This document shows, in pieces, positions 41,753 through 49,523 of a DNA stretch of 64,000 bases. The notes beneath the pieces are model-generated. The model was not told the DNA's origin. It made no database searches and worked only from the letters and a program-made list of their open reading frames with translations. Each line of letters opens with the position of its first letter. The first letter of the stretch is position 1. The stretch lies in the NCBI GenBank assembly GCA_900540205.1, contig UQER01000005.1, positions 62,001 to 126,000 on the forward strand. Reading direction: 5' to 3'. The position numbers and the translations under genes are program-made. The stretch is from an uncultured Porphyromonadaceae bacterium. Its GTDB lineage: Bacteria > Bacteroidota > Bacteroidia > Bacteroidales > Muribaculaceae.

Positions 41753-44302
41753 TCACCCGCACTTCGAGGTGCCGCAGGATGTACATATCAGACATCCCTC
41801 CTGGTACACCAGTGTCTCCTGGCCGCAGTTGGGACAACGCTGGCCGCTTGCGCTGGTGCCGTTGGGCAGATACTTTTTCAATGCACGCTCAACACCCATT
41901 TTCCAGGTATTGATGCTCATGGAATCAAGTTCCAGACCGCCCACAAGTTTGAGTACCTGATCGATAGGCATTCCATAACGTAGCACGCCCGAAATAAGTT
42001 TCGCATAATTCCAGTATTCAGGATTGAATTTGTCCGACAGCCCCTCGATTGTGGTCTTATGGCCGCGTTTGTTCACGAACTGGAAGTCGTAGCGTTTAGA
42101 CCCGTCGGGAGCGACTGCCTTGATAATCTTGCCATGGTTAACCGATTTGGGACAGAAAATACCATCCTCATCATCCGCCAGACCGGTGAAAATCTCATAC
42201 GGCCGACCGTCAACAAGTCCGACAAAAGCAATCCACTTCTCTTTGTTATTCTGGAAACGAACCACGTCAGCTTCAAGTTCGATGGGACGCTTAAGTGCGA
42301 GAGGTGCGCCTTCGGCTTTTGCCTCCGGCTTAGGCTCGCTTTTCTTCTTTTTATTCTCAAGAGCCACAAGCACACCTGAACGTGAACCGTCGCGATAGAC
42401 CGTACAACCTTTGCATCCGGCTTTCCAGGCCTCGACGTACAGACGGTTGACAACCTCCTCCGACACATCGGCAGGCAAATTGATTGTAACAGAAATGGAA
42501 TGGTCAACCCACTTCTGAATGCGTCCCTGCATTTTAACTTTCTCAAGCCAGTCAATCTGATTAGCGGTAGCCCCGGCATAAGGAGAACGGTTCACCAGCT
42601 CATCGAGCTGTTCCTGAGTATAGTCATCCTTCTGCTCGATATTGTTCACGCGCATCCATTCAAGGAATTTCGGGTGATAGACCACATATTCCTCGAATGC
42701 ATCGCCTGTCTCATCCACATAGTCCACGCGGACGTCGGCATCGTTCGGGTTCACCTTGCGGCGACGTTTGTATACCGGCATGAACACAGGCTCGATACCC
42801 GATGTTGTGCGGGTCATAAGGCTCGTTGTACCGGTGGGCGCGATGGTCAGACACGCAATGTTGCGGCGTCCGTACTTCACCATGTCCTCATACAGTTCGG
42901 GCGACTGTTCTTTAAGGCGCAATATGAAGGGGTTGTTCTTTTCGCGGTCGGCATCAAAAATCTCGAACGCACCGCGCTCCCGTGCCATCCCGACAGAAGA
43001 GGAGTAAGCCGCAAGTGCCAGCCGGCGGTGCACATCTGCGGAAAAAGACGTCGCCTCCGGCGTTCCGTAACGCAAGCCCATGGCTGCGAGCATATCACCT
43101 TCTGCTGTTGTGCCCACGCCAGTACGGCGGCCTTTCAATGTCTTTGCCTTGATCTTTTCCCAAAGGTGACGTTCCGGGCCTTTCACCTCAATTGTTTCCG
43201 GATCGGAGTCAATCTTATTGAGAATCAAATCGATTTTCTCCATCTCGAGGTCAATGATATCGTCCATTATGCGCTGGGCTTTGGCCACATGATGCGCGAA
43301 GAGCTCATAATCGAATTCGGCCTGCGGTGTAAAGGGATTCTTTACATACGAATAGAGGTTGATGGCCAGCAGACGGCACGAATCATAGGGACAAAGCGGA
43401 ATTTCGCCGCACGGATTCGTGGAAATGGTGCGGAAGCCGAGGTCGGCATAGCAATCGGGGAGCGACTCGCGGGTGATAGTATCCCAGAACAGCACACCCG
43501 GCTCAGCCGACTTCCATGCGTTATGGATGATTTTGGCCCAGAATGCCTTGGCATCCACCTCCCGGGTGATTTCAGGATTTGCCGCATCCACCGGATACGA
43601 CTGAATGTAAGGCTTCCCTTCTGTGGCCGCCTCCATGAATGCATCGTCGATACGGACAGAAACATTGGCACCTGTCACCTTACCCTCAGTCATCTTGGCA
43701 TCAACAAATGCCTCCGAATCGGGATGCTTGATACTTACCGACAACATCAAGGCGCCGCGGCGTCCATCCTGCGCCACCTCACGAGTGGAGTTGGAATATC
43801 GTTCCATGAACGGAACAAGGCCGGTGGAAGTGAGGGCCGAATTTTTCACAGGTGTGCCTTTCGGGCGGATATGGCTCAGGTCGTGTCCCACTCCGCCGCG
43901 ACGCTTCATGAGCTGCACCTGCTCTTCATCAATACGTATTACACCTCCATACGAATCGGGGGTTCCGTCAAGACCAATGACAAAGCAGTTGGACAGCGAA
44001 GCCACCTGAAACCGGTTTCCGATTCCGGTCATAGGGCTGCCCTGAGGCACAATGTAACGGAAATCCTTGAGATATCCGAACACCTCGTCATGGCTCATCG
44101 GATTAGGATACTTTTTTTCAATGCGTGCTATCTCGGCTGCAATGCGGTGATGCATGTCGTCGGGGGTGAGTTCATAGAGATTCCCGAACGAGTCTTTCAA
44201 AGCATATTTGCTTGCCCAGACGCGTGCAGCAAGCTCATCGCCGTCAAAATATTCGAGACTGGCACGGTAAGCATCGTCGAAGGTGTAGGTTTTGTTGTCC
44301 AC
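41753..44302 (-). CDS. nrdJ: Adenosylcobalamin-dependent (class II) ribonucleoside-diphosphate reductase
   Basis: Reduces ribonucleotides to deoxyribonucleotides using a radical from adenosylcobalamin, so it works without oxygen. The 849 residues form the large RNR barrel: SNCFVIGLDG (Cys106, first redox Cys), the NPCGEIPL signature (Asn296, Cys298, Glu300), GVGTTAEGDMLAAMG, and APTGTTSLMTRTTSGIEPVF. The C-terminus carries a TSCPD-like region and a zinc-ribbon with CPNCG and CTSCG. The frame begins at GTG (44302); no in-frame ATG lies before the upstream stop, and no Shine-Dalgarno is present. feoAB follows at 33 bp. Dependence on B12 is notable, as no B12 synthesis genes are nearby. No cobalamin riboswitch was recognised upstream. 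Confidence 0.92.
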   Translation of the reverse strand: MDNKTYTFDDAYRASLEYFDGDELAARVWASKYALKDSFGNLYELTPDDMHHRIAAEIARIEKKYPNPMSHDEVFGYLKDFRYIVPQGSPMTGIGNRFQVASLSNCFVIGLDGTPDSYGGVIRIDEEQVQLMKRRGGVGHDLSHIRPKGTPVKNSALTSTGLVPFMERYSNSTREVAQDGRRGALMLSVSIKHPDSEAFVDAKMTEGKVTGANVSVRIDDAFMEAATEGKPYIQSYPVDAANPEITREVDAKAFWAKIIHNAWKSAEPGVLFWDTITRESLPDCYADLGFRTISTNPCGEIPLCPYDSCRLLAINLYSYVKNPFTPQAEFDYELFAHHVAKAQRIMDDIIDLEMEKIDLILNKIDSDPETIEVKGPERHLWEKIKAKTLKGRRTGVGTTAEGDMLAAMGLRYGTPEATSFSADVHRRLALAAYSSSVGMARERGAFEIFDADREKNNPFILRLKEQSPELYEDMVKYGRRNIACLTIAPTGTTSLMTRTTSGIEPVFMPVYKRRRKVNPNDADVRVDYVDETGDAFEEYVVYHPKFLEWMRVNNIEQKDDYTQEQLDELVNRSPYAGATANQIDWLEKVKMQGRIQKWVDHSISVTINLPADVSEEVVNRLYVEAWKAGCKGCTVYRDGSRSGVLVALENKKKKSEPKPEAKAEGAPLALKRPIELEADVVRFQNNKEKWIAFVGLVDGRPYEIFTGLADDEDGIFCPKSVNHGKIIKAVAPDGSKRYDFQFVNKRGHKTTIEGLSDKFNPEYWNYAKLISGVLRYGMPIDQVLKLVGGLELDSMSINTWKMGVERALKKYLPNGTSASGQRCPNCGQETLVYQEGCLICTSCGTSKCG

Positions 44303-44606
44303 GTATTTGATATTTAAAGTATTTTACACTTGGCTCTCCATGCCGCCAGAAGCCGCAGGGTAAGCAACTAAGATTGAAAAGTATGGAAAAATGTTGAACG
44401 ATTGTAAAACAGTGCAAACTTCGCAATTTAAATCCATTTTGCCAAACTTGACATGTTCTAATTTTGCTAAATGTTGATAAGTTTTCCATTTAAAAAGCGA
44501 ACAACCTAACACACAGCGCATTATAATTTCACCCTAATTATATTGTTTCCAAAATCGAAAATTTAGCATTATCTTTGGCAGTAAATACATAAAAACCAGC
44601 CGCCAT
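44303..44606. other. Divergent intergenic region, nrdJ to nitroreductase
   Basis: 304 bp without a gene, AT-rich. It holds a promoter-like TAATTTTG at 44459-44466 and the better one at 44570-44577, both facing the nitroreductase. A GC-rich patch at 44335-44360 is near the nrdJ start. I found no convincing minus-strand promoter, no NrdR box and no cobalamin riboswitch. Confidence 0.5.
44570..44577 (+). promoter_or_regulatory. Promoter -7 element for the nitroreductase
   Basis: TATCTTTG matches TAnnTTTG, 29 bp before the ATG. ATTG at 44542-44545 is a possible -33 at 24 bp, slightly too far. Confidence 0.5.
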
Positions 44607-45350
44607 ATGCAAAACGATTATTGGATGAACAGGCGCACCATTCGCCGCTACACATCACACACCATTCCGCCCGAACTTCTGAACGAGTTGCTTCTGAAAG
44701 CATCGCACACCCCCACAACGGGAAATATGCAGCTGTACAGCGTGGTCATAAGCACATCAGAAGAGGATAAGGCCGCCCTTGCACCGACCCACTTCAACCA
44801 GCCGCAGGTGAAAAATGCCGCTGCCGTCCTCACGTTCTGCGCCGACTTCAACCGCTTCAGCAAATGGTGCGAATGCCGACAGGCTGAGCCCTGCTACGAC
44901 AACCTGCAGTCGTTTGTAGCCGCAGCCATCGACACTATCGCCTTCGCACAGCAGTTCAACACGCTGGCAGAAGATGCCGGACTGGGATGTTGCTGGCTCG
45001 GCACAACAACATACAATGCTCCACAAATCGCGGAAATACTACACCTCCCCACGCTGGTGGTGCCTGTGATAACCTTGACCGTAGGATATCCCGACGAGGA
45101 GGGAACCGATGTGGGACGTCTGCCGGTCGACGCCATCATACACAATGGCAAATATCATGACTACTCCCCCGCCGACATCGACCGTCTGTACGCAGAGAAG
45201 GAAGCACGTCCCGACTCAGAAGCATTCGTGAAGGAAAATGGCAAACAGACATTGGCGCAGGTGTTCACCGATGTAAGATACCCGCGCAAGAACAACGAAC
45301 TGTTCTCCGACATTTTCCGTTCGTTCCTGCAGAAAGCCAAGTTCGTCTGA
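44607..45350 (+). CDS. NfsA-like FMN-dependent nitroreductase family protein
   Basis: A 247-residue nitroreductase-fold flavoprotein. The N-terminus MNRRTIRRYTSHTIP and HTPTTGNMQLYSVVI are the FMN-phosphate and ring-binding segments of the NfsA/FRP group, and DAGLGCCWLGTTTY and VVPVITLTVGYPDEEG complete the family pattern. Length is normal. Such enzymes use NAD(P)H to reduce nitro compounds, quinones or flavins in the cytoplasm; the physiological substrate is unknown. It has its own promoter and ends tail to tail with dnaA across a hairpin. Confidence 0.85.
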   Translation: MQNDYWMNRRTIRRYTSHTIPPELLNELLLKASHTPTTGNMQLYSVVISTSEEDKAALAPTHFNQPQVKNAAAVLTFCADFNRFSKWCECRQAEPCYDNLQSFVAAAIDTIAFAQQFNTLAEDAGLGCCWLGTTTYNAPQIAEILHLPTLVVPVITLTVGYPDEEGTDVGRLPVDAIIHNGKYHDYSPADIDRLYAEKEARPDSEAFVKENGKQTLAQVFTDVRYPRKNNELFSDIFRSFLQKAKFV

Positions 45351-45382
45351 CAACCGGAAACCTCATCATACCGATATAATGA

Positions 45383-45410
45383 GAGCGGCGGCCTCTGTAG
45401 GTCGCCGCTC
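45383..45410. terminator. Hairpin between convergent nitroreductase and dnaA genes
   Basis: GAGCGGCGGCCT (45383-45394) and AGGTCGCCGCTC (45399-45410) form a 12-bp stem with one G-T pair and a 4-base loop. Neither side has a clear T run, so it may be a bidirectional terminator of modest strength. Confidence 0.55.
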
Positions 45411-45447
45411 AGGCTATATACAAAATGAATAGAATTAGAATTCAGTT

Positions 45448-46827
45448 TCAGTCAGTGACAAACATCTTTTCAATCGCCGAGACATCTTCCTGGAGGCTTT
45501 TCTCAAAAGGCAGGCGCTGCTCAATGTTCTTGCAGGCATATATCACTGTGGCATGATTGCGCGAAAGACGCGTACCGATACCGGTCAGTGGCATCTTAGC
45601 ATACTTTTTCGCCATATACATCACCATCTGGCGCGCATCAGAAATTTCACGTTTGCGCGATTTGGTGAAAATGGCATCCGGATCAATCTTATAATGAGCG
45701 GCAACGCTGTTGGTAATCATCTCGAAGTTGATGGCCTTTTTGTGCATGCGCACCACATTGGCCATCACCACGCGGGCAAGGTCCACATTGATCTCACGGT
45801 TCATCACCGTGGCATGTGCGAGAAGCGACACCACAATCCCTTCGAGCTCGCGGACACTGTCGGTCACATTCTCCGCTATAAAGTCCATGACATCGTCGGG
45901 GAGCGAAAGTCCATCCTGCTCGGCCTTGAGCTGAAGCACCTCACGGCGAAGCTGCAGGTCTGGTTTTTCAAGCTCGACAGTCATTCCCCATTTGAACCTC
46001 GACAACAACCGTTCCGTCATACCTTTCAGCTGGGTGGGACAGCAGTCGCTCGACATGATGATCTGCTTCTGATTCTGATGCAGATGGTTGAAGATATGGA
46101 AGAAAGTACCCTGTGTGCGCGGCTTGTCAATCAGATCCTGAATGTCGTCAACAATCAGCGTGTCAATGCTCTGATAGAAATTGATGAACTCATTTATCTT
46201 CCCGTTGTGAGAAGCCACGGTGTACTGGCTCTCAAACAGACGCGCACTGACATACAATATGCGCGCATCAGGATTCTTCTCCTTGATTTTAATACCGATG
46301 GCCTGAATGAGATGAGTTTTGCCCACCCCGGTAGGACCAAACACGAACAACGGATTGAACGTCTTGCACTTGGGATCGTTGGCGATGGCCTCACCGATGG
46401 CTCGTGCAATCTTGTTTGAGGACGACCCGCAATAATTCTCAAAAGTGTACTTTGGATTAAGCTGAGAATTGAAATTGGCCTCTACAGGCGTCTGGAACAG
46501 CCCGGACGGCTTACGGCGCAACGCAGGCGAGGATGTAAGACCTGCCTCGTTGATGCCTGTGTCTGGGTTATTGGAAATCTGGTTGTAATGGTAGTACAGT
46601 CTGATACCCTCACCGTAAACTCTACGCAAGGTCGCACCCAATATATTAAGGTATGTGTCCTCAATATGCTCTTTAAAGAAGGGCGAAGGCACACTCAGAG
46701 TCAGTCGCCCGTTTTCAAATCCGAGCGACGTCACAGGCTTGAACCAGGCGTCATATTGCTCCGGACGTATTATGTCGGCGATTATGCGCTGACATTCCGC
46801 CCAAAGTTGTTGGTGAGTTTTGTCCAT
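45448..46827 (-). CDS. dnaA: Chromosomal replication initiator DnaA
   Basis: DnaA binds origin DNA, opens it and recruits the helicase loader. The 459-residue protein has domain I (about 1-85), a short linker, the AAA+ domain with Walker A GPTGVGKT (164-171) and Walker B LIVDDIQDL, an arginine-finger region, and domain IV with the DnaA signature GIGTRLSRNHATVIYACKNI, given here as RNHATVIYACK. The ATG at 46827 gives the expected N-terminus MDKTHQQLW. The 928-bp gene-free AT-rich region upstream is the candidate replication origin. Confidence 0.98.
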   Translation of the reverse strand: MDKTHQQLWAECQRIIADIIRPEQYDAWFKPVTSLGFENGRLTLSVPSPFFKEHIEDTYLNILGATLRRVYGEGIRLYYHYNQISNNPDTGINEAGLTSSPALRRKPSGLFQTPVEANFNSQLNPKYTFENYCGSSSNKIARAIGEAIANDPKCKTFNPLFVFGPTGVGKTHLIQAIGIKIKEKNPDARILYVSARLFESQYTVASHNGKINEFINFYQSIDTLIVDDIQDLIDKPRTQGTFFHIFNHLHQNQKQIIMSSDCCPTQLKGMTERLLSRFKWGMTVELEKPDLQLRREVLQLKAEQDGLSLPDDVMDFIAENVTDSVRELEGIVVSLLAHATVMNREINVDLARVVMANVVRMHKKAINFEMITNSVAAHYKIDPDAIFTKSRKREISDARQMVMYMAKKYAKMPLTGIGTRLSRNHATVIYACKNIEQRLPFEKSLQEDVSAIEKMFVTD

Positions 46828-47419
46828 TTGTTTTACAATTTTTACCTTTGCATTAACCTGACTGGATGCGTAGGCAATGCAAACAGTGGCTCCGGATAAG
46901 GATGCCCGACAGTTATTTTTCTACCATTTTTCCAATACAAATTTCCAACGATTTTTGTAAAAAAACAATGCTGTTTTTGTTTGCTTTTTAAAATCCGCCT
47001 AAATACGATTGTTTTTCAAGAGTTTATAATTATATTAAATCATCACTTTAATTAAATACGCTTATTTACCATTATTTCCATACTTTACATTTCAATACAA
47101 ATACCACTTTACAAATCCATTTCATTCTTTAAAATCATATCAGCTATAGAATTATTGCTCTGATGACAGTATTCGTAAATAAAGTGGCAATTCGCCTTAA
47201 ACAGAATGATTCCTAATAGTTGAAAACCACACTCACCGACCCTTTTCTAAAGAAGGCCATGAACATTATTACACAAAAAATAAGGTGACATTGAACGAAC
47301 GGCTCATCTAATTGTTAATTATGTGGTTATGGAAGATTTTCCAGCGCAGGAGATAAGTGTTGTAAACATATGTTATATAACATGTATTTTATAACCACAT
47401 GAACCTCAGACTAATAAAA
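46828..47419. other. oriC: Candidate replication origin (oriC) beside dnaA
   Basis: This gene-free stretch is strikingly AT-rich (most of 46910-47180) and lies directly upstream of dnaA, the classic origin position. It contains an inverted pair of ATAACCACA-type sites, two mismatches from the DnaA box TTATCCACA, around a palindrome (separate entry). No exact TTATCCACA was found. Origin function is inferred from position and composition only. Confidence 0.5.
47321..47400. repeat. Inverted 10-bp sites around a 12-bp palindrome in the candidate origin
   Basis: ATGTGGTTAT (47321-47330) and ATAACCACAT (47391-47400) are perfect inverted copies 60 bp apart. Between them TGTTATATAACA (47371-47382) is a perfect palindrome. 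The outer pair is DnaA-box-like; the centre may be another protein site or the start of an unwinding element. Confidence 0.6.
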
Positions 47420-47451
47420 TTTGGTCGTTTCAAATATTTTGCGTAACTTTG
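47420..47451 (+). promoter_or_regulatory. Strong Bacteroidetes promoter upstream of the thioredoxin-fold gene
   Basis: TTTG (47420-47423), 20 bp, TAACTTTG (47444-47451): an exact match to the consensus. Transcription would start near 47458, about 300 nt before the next gene. Confidence 0.75.
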
Positions 47452-47457
47452 CAGCCG

Positions 47458-47755
47458 TAATTAAAACGCACCTGTAGAGACGGGGCGTATATGCCGAAAA
47501 TCGGCAGGGATATTACATGGCACATACAGAGAATACGCATCGCCTTGGGTGAGGCATACGCCATGTAGCACGTACGGCATAGTTCATGCCTACAAACACC
47601 TCAGAGCCACAAACACACGTTTTCAACTGTCAGCGCACCGCGCACGACGAGGAACACACATCCCCACTTCACATTGTGGCATCCTGCATGAACGCACCTA
47701 CGCTGCGGAACTCCTTGGTTCCATTATCCTTAGTTATGAATTTCAATAAAATGAA
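47458..47755 (+). promoter_or_regulatory. Long 5' leader, possibly structured
   Basis: About 300 nt between the promoter and the start codon at 47756. TACATGGC (47514-47521) and GCCATGTA (47560-47567) are perfect inverted copies, and GTAGAGACGGGGCGTATATGCC near 47474, here noted as GACGGGGCGTATATGCC, resembles half of an intergenic palindromic repeat. No known riboswitch was recognised. A 66-codon frame at 47549-47749 is present but has no family features. Confidence 0.35.
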
Positions 47756-48241
47756 ATGAAAAAATTCTCATTAATCATTGCAGCCATCGCAATCGCTCTG
47801 ATCACCTCATCATCATTTTCAAACCGCAATGCGGCTCTGGAAATAGGGAAACAGATGCCTCTGACAAATGTTCAGGGAGCCGATGACGCAATGAACCTCT
47901 CAACCCTCCATGGCCAATGGGTAATCCTGTCATTCTGGTCGGCAGCTGATGCTGCATCGCGCATCGCAGCTTCACAGACATACAGAAATGCAAATGCCCT
48001 GAATGCCGACATCAATTTCGTCTCGGTCAACCTTGACCGCAGCGAAGCGCTAATGAATGAAATTGCACAGATCGACGGTATAGGCGGCACACTGCTGCAT
48101 ATAACCGACACAGATGCAGCGATGCAATTACGACGGAAATTCAGCATGAACTCCGGATTGCGCACATTCCTGATTGATCCCGAAGGCCGCCTGGCAGCTG
48201 TAGACCCAACACCGGAGCAGATCAACAGGCTAATAATCTGA
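47756..48241 (+). CDS. Exported thioredoxin-fold (TlpA/AhpC-like) protein without cysteines
   Basis: A 161-residue protein with a signal peptide (about 1-22) and a thioredoxin-like pattern: ALEIGKQMPLTNVQG, STLHGQWVILSFWSAADAA, DINFVSVNLDRSE and RTFLIDPEGRLAAVDPT. The CxxC normally found after FW (FWxxWCxxC) is replaced by SAADAAS, and there is no Cys anywhere in the protein, so it cannot be a redox thioredoxin. It may be a binding or chaperone-like descendant. It has a strong promoter and long leader upstream and a terminator downstream, so it is a single-gene transcript. Confidence 0.75.
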   Translation: MKKFSLIIAAIAIALITSSSFSNRNAALEIGKQMPLTNVQGADDAMNLSTLHGQWVILSFWSAADAASRIAASQTYRNANALNADINFVSVNLDRSEALMNEIAQIDGIGGTLLHITDTDAAMQLRRKFSMNSGLRTFLIDPEGRLAAVDPTPEQINRLII

Positions 48242-48264
48242 AAAAAATCAGTTTGTAAATAGAC

Positions 48265-48309
48265 GAGGCTGCGCCGTAAACCTTAATTACGACACAGCCT
48301 CTTTGTTTT
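48265..48309 (+). terminator. Terminator of the thioredoxin-fold gene
   Basis: A 15-base stem (48265-48279 with 48287-48301, two mismatches on this strand) is followed by TTTGTTTT. It starts 23 bp after the stop codon. Confidence 0.75.
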
Positions 48310-48328
48310 ATGTTTTACAACAGGTTAC

Positions 48329-48366
48329 AAAAAGAGGCTGCGCCAATTTTGACACAGCCCCGTTTT
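48329..48366 (-). terminator. Terminator of galM
   Basis: A stem formed by bases 48336-48344 and 48351-48359, all paired (with G-U) on the minus strand, then five T's (48329-48333 complement). It shares the core GAGGCTGCGCC with the neighbouring terminator, as if one copy had been duplicated. Confidence 0.7.
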
Positions 48367-48389
48367 TCATACAACGCAAACAGCTTGTA

Positions 48390-49427
48390 TCAACTGAACT
48401 TGAACACGATGTTGCGGCGATATGTCTCACCCGGACGGAGCACCTGCGACGGGAAATTCTCATGGTTGGGGGCATCGGGGCACCCCTGGCACTCTATGGC
48501 CACAGCGTCATAATCCTTATATGTATACCCGCCCTTACCTGTGGGACAGCCGTCAAGCCAGTTGCCTGTGTAAACCTGAGCTGCAGGCTGGTCGGTGCTG
48601 ACCACAAGTTTATGCCCGGAGTTCACTGCCTCCAGTTCGGCCACAACCCTCATAGTCCCGTCATAATCGTCAACCATCCAGCAGTTGTCGTAACCCTTAC
48701 CATATTTCAAAGCAGCAAAATCATCTTTGATGCGTTCGCCAAGAGTGTGTGGGGCCGTGAAATCCATCGGCGTACCGGCCACCGGAGCAATCTCGCCAGT
48801 CGGGATCAAGGTGTCATCGGTTGGAAGCCAGCGGGAGCAGTTCATTTTCAGCGTCTGACCGAGACATGAACCTGCATCATGTCCGTCAAGATTGAAATAT
48901 GCATGGTTGGTGAAATTTACAACCGTAGGCGCATCCGCCTGTGCCTCATAGCTGATGGCAAGCGCATTATCGTCATCGAAAGTATAGGTGACCGCAGCAT
49001 GCAGATTACCGGGATAACCCGCATCGCCGTCTGCACTGTCAAGGGTGAAAACCACGCGGTTTTCACCTTCGGTTGAGCAGTTCCAGATGCGGTTCTGATA
49101 ACCGTCGGGGCCACCGTGCAGATGGTTGGGGCCATTGTTCACAGGCAGGTCGTAAACCTTGCCGTCAAGGCTGAAATGGCCGTTGGCAATGCGGTTGGCA
49201 TAACGGCCTGGGGTTTTGCCTGCGCAAGGACCGTCGCCGAAGTACGCCTCGGGGTCATCGTACCCGAGCACCACATCCGTCAGTGTACCGTCGGCCTCGG
49301 GGAGACGTACAGCCACTATACCTGCGCCGAGCGATGAAAGCACCACCTGTGCGCCCTTGCTGTTGGTTATAGTTATCCATGTGATTTCGCCTTTGGACGA
49401 AGGGAATTTTTTCGATTCGAGTTTCAT
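48390..49427 (-). CDS. galM: Galactose mutarotase (aldose 1-epimerase)
   Basis: Interconverts alpha and beta anomers of galactose and other aldoses. The 345-residue protein has the GalM beta-sandwich and its active-site motifs: NRIANGHFSLDG, NHLHGGPDGYQNRIW (catalytic His), NFTNHAYFNLDGHD (second His) and NHENFPSQVLRPGETY. YDDPEAYFGDGPCAGKTPGRYANR-type start, seen as GPCAGKTPGRYANR, is also typical. No signal peptide, so cytoplasmic. It is a lone gene with a terminator downstream, divergent from priA. Confidence 0.95.
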   Translation of the reverse strand: MKLESKKFPSSKGEITWITITNSKGAQVVLSSLGAGIVAVRLPEADGTLTDVVLGYDDPEAYFGDGPCAGKTPGRYANRIANGHFSLDGKVYDLPVNNGPNHLHGGPDGYQNRIWNCSTEGENRVVFTLDSADGDAGYPGNLHAAVTYTFDDDNALAISYEAQADAPTVVNFTNHAYFNLDGHDAGSCLGQTLKMNCSRWLPTDDTLIPTGEIAPVAGTPMDFTAPHTLGERIKDDFAALKYGKGYDNCWMVDDYDGTMRVVAELEAVNSGHKLVVSTDQPAAQVYTGNWLDGCPTGKGGYTYKDYDAVAIECQGCPDAPNHENFPSQVLRPGETYRRNIVFKFS

Positions 49428-49480
49428 GATATAGGAACTTGTTTAGGGGTTTGTGAGGTGCGAATTTACAATAAAAATCG

Positions 49481-49488
49481 TAAATTTG
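49481..49488 (+). promoter_or_regulatory. Probable -7 element for priA
   Basis: TAAATTTG matches TAnnTTTG, 35 bp before the priA ATG. The nearest TTTG (49450-49453) is 27 bp away, so the -33 element is uncertain. Confidence 0.4.
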
Positions 49489-49523
49489 TAAGGTAATCCA
49501 TTCAAAATTTGAGCCACGATACA

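Noticed and set aside
42500..44317. A 605-codon plus-strand open frame
   Set aside because: It is antisense to nrdJ, whose class II reductase motifs are complete; the translation has no recognisable domain and is rich in His, Cys and Ile as expected of an antisense shadow.
44303..44569. Cobalamin riboswitch or NrdR box upstream of the B12-dependent reductase
   Set aside because: I looked on the minus strand for a B12-box-like core and for the paired NrdR boxes and found neither.
45553..46419. A 288-codon plus-strand open frame
   Set aside because: Antisense to dnaA.
46910..47400. CRISPR array or tandem-repeat locus in the AT-rich region
   Set aside because: There are no evenly spaced direct repeats with unique spacers; it is simply AT-rich with a few inverted sites.
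47549..47749. Small protein gene of 66 codons in the leader
   Set aside because: No hydrophobic segment, family motif or convincing start context; it is better treated as part of an untranslated leader.
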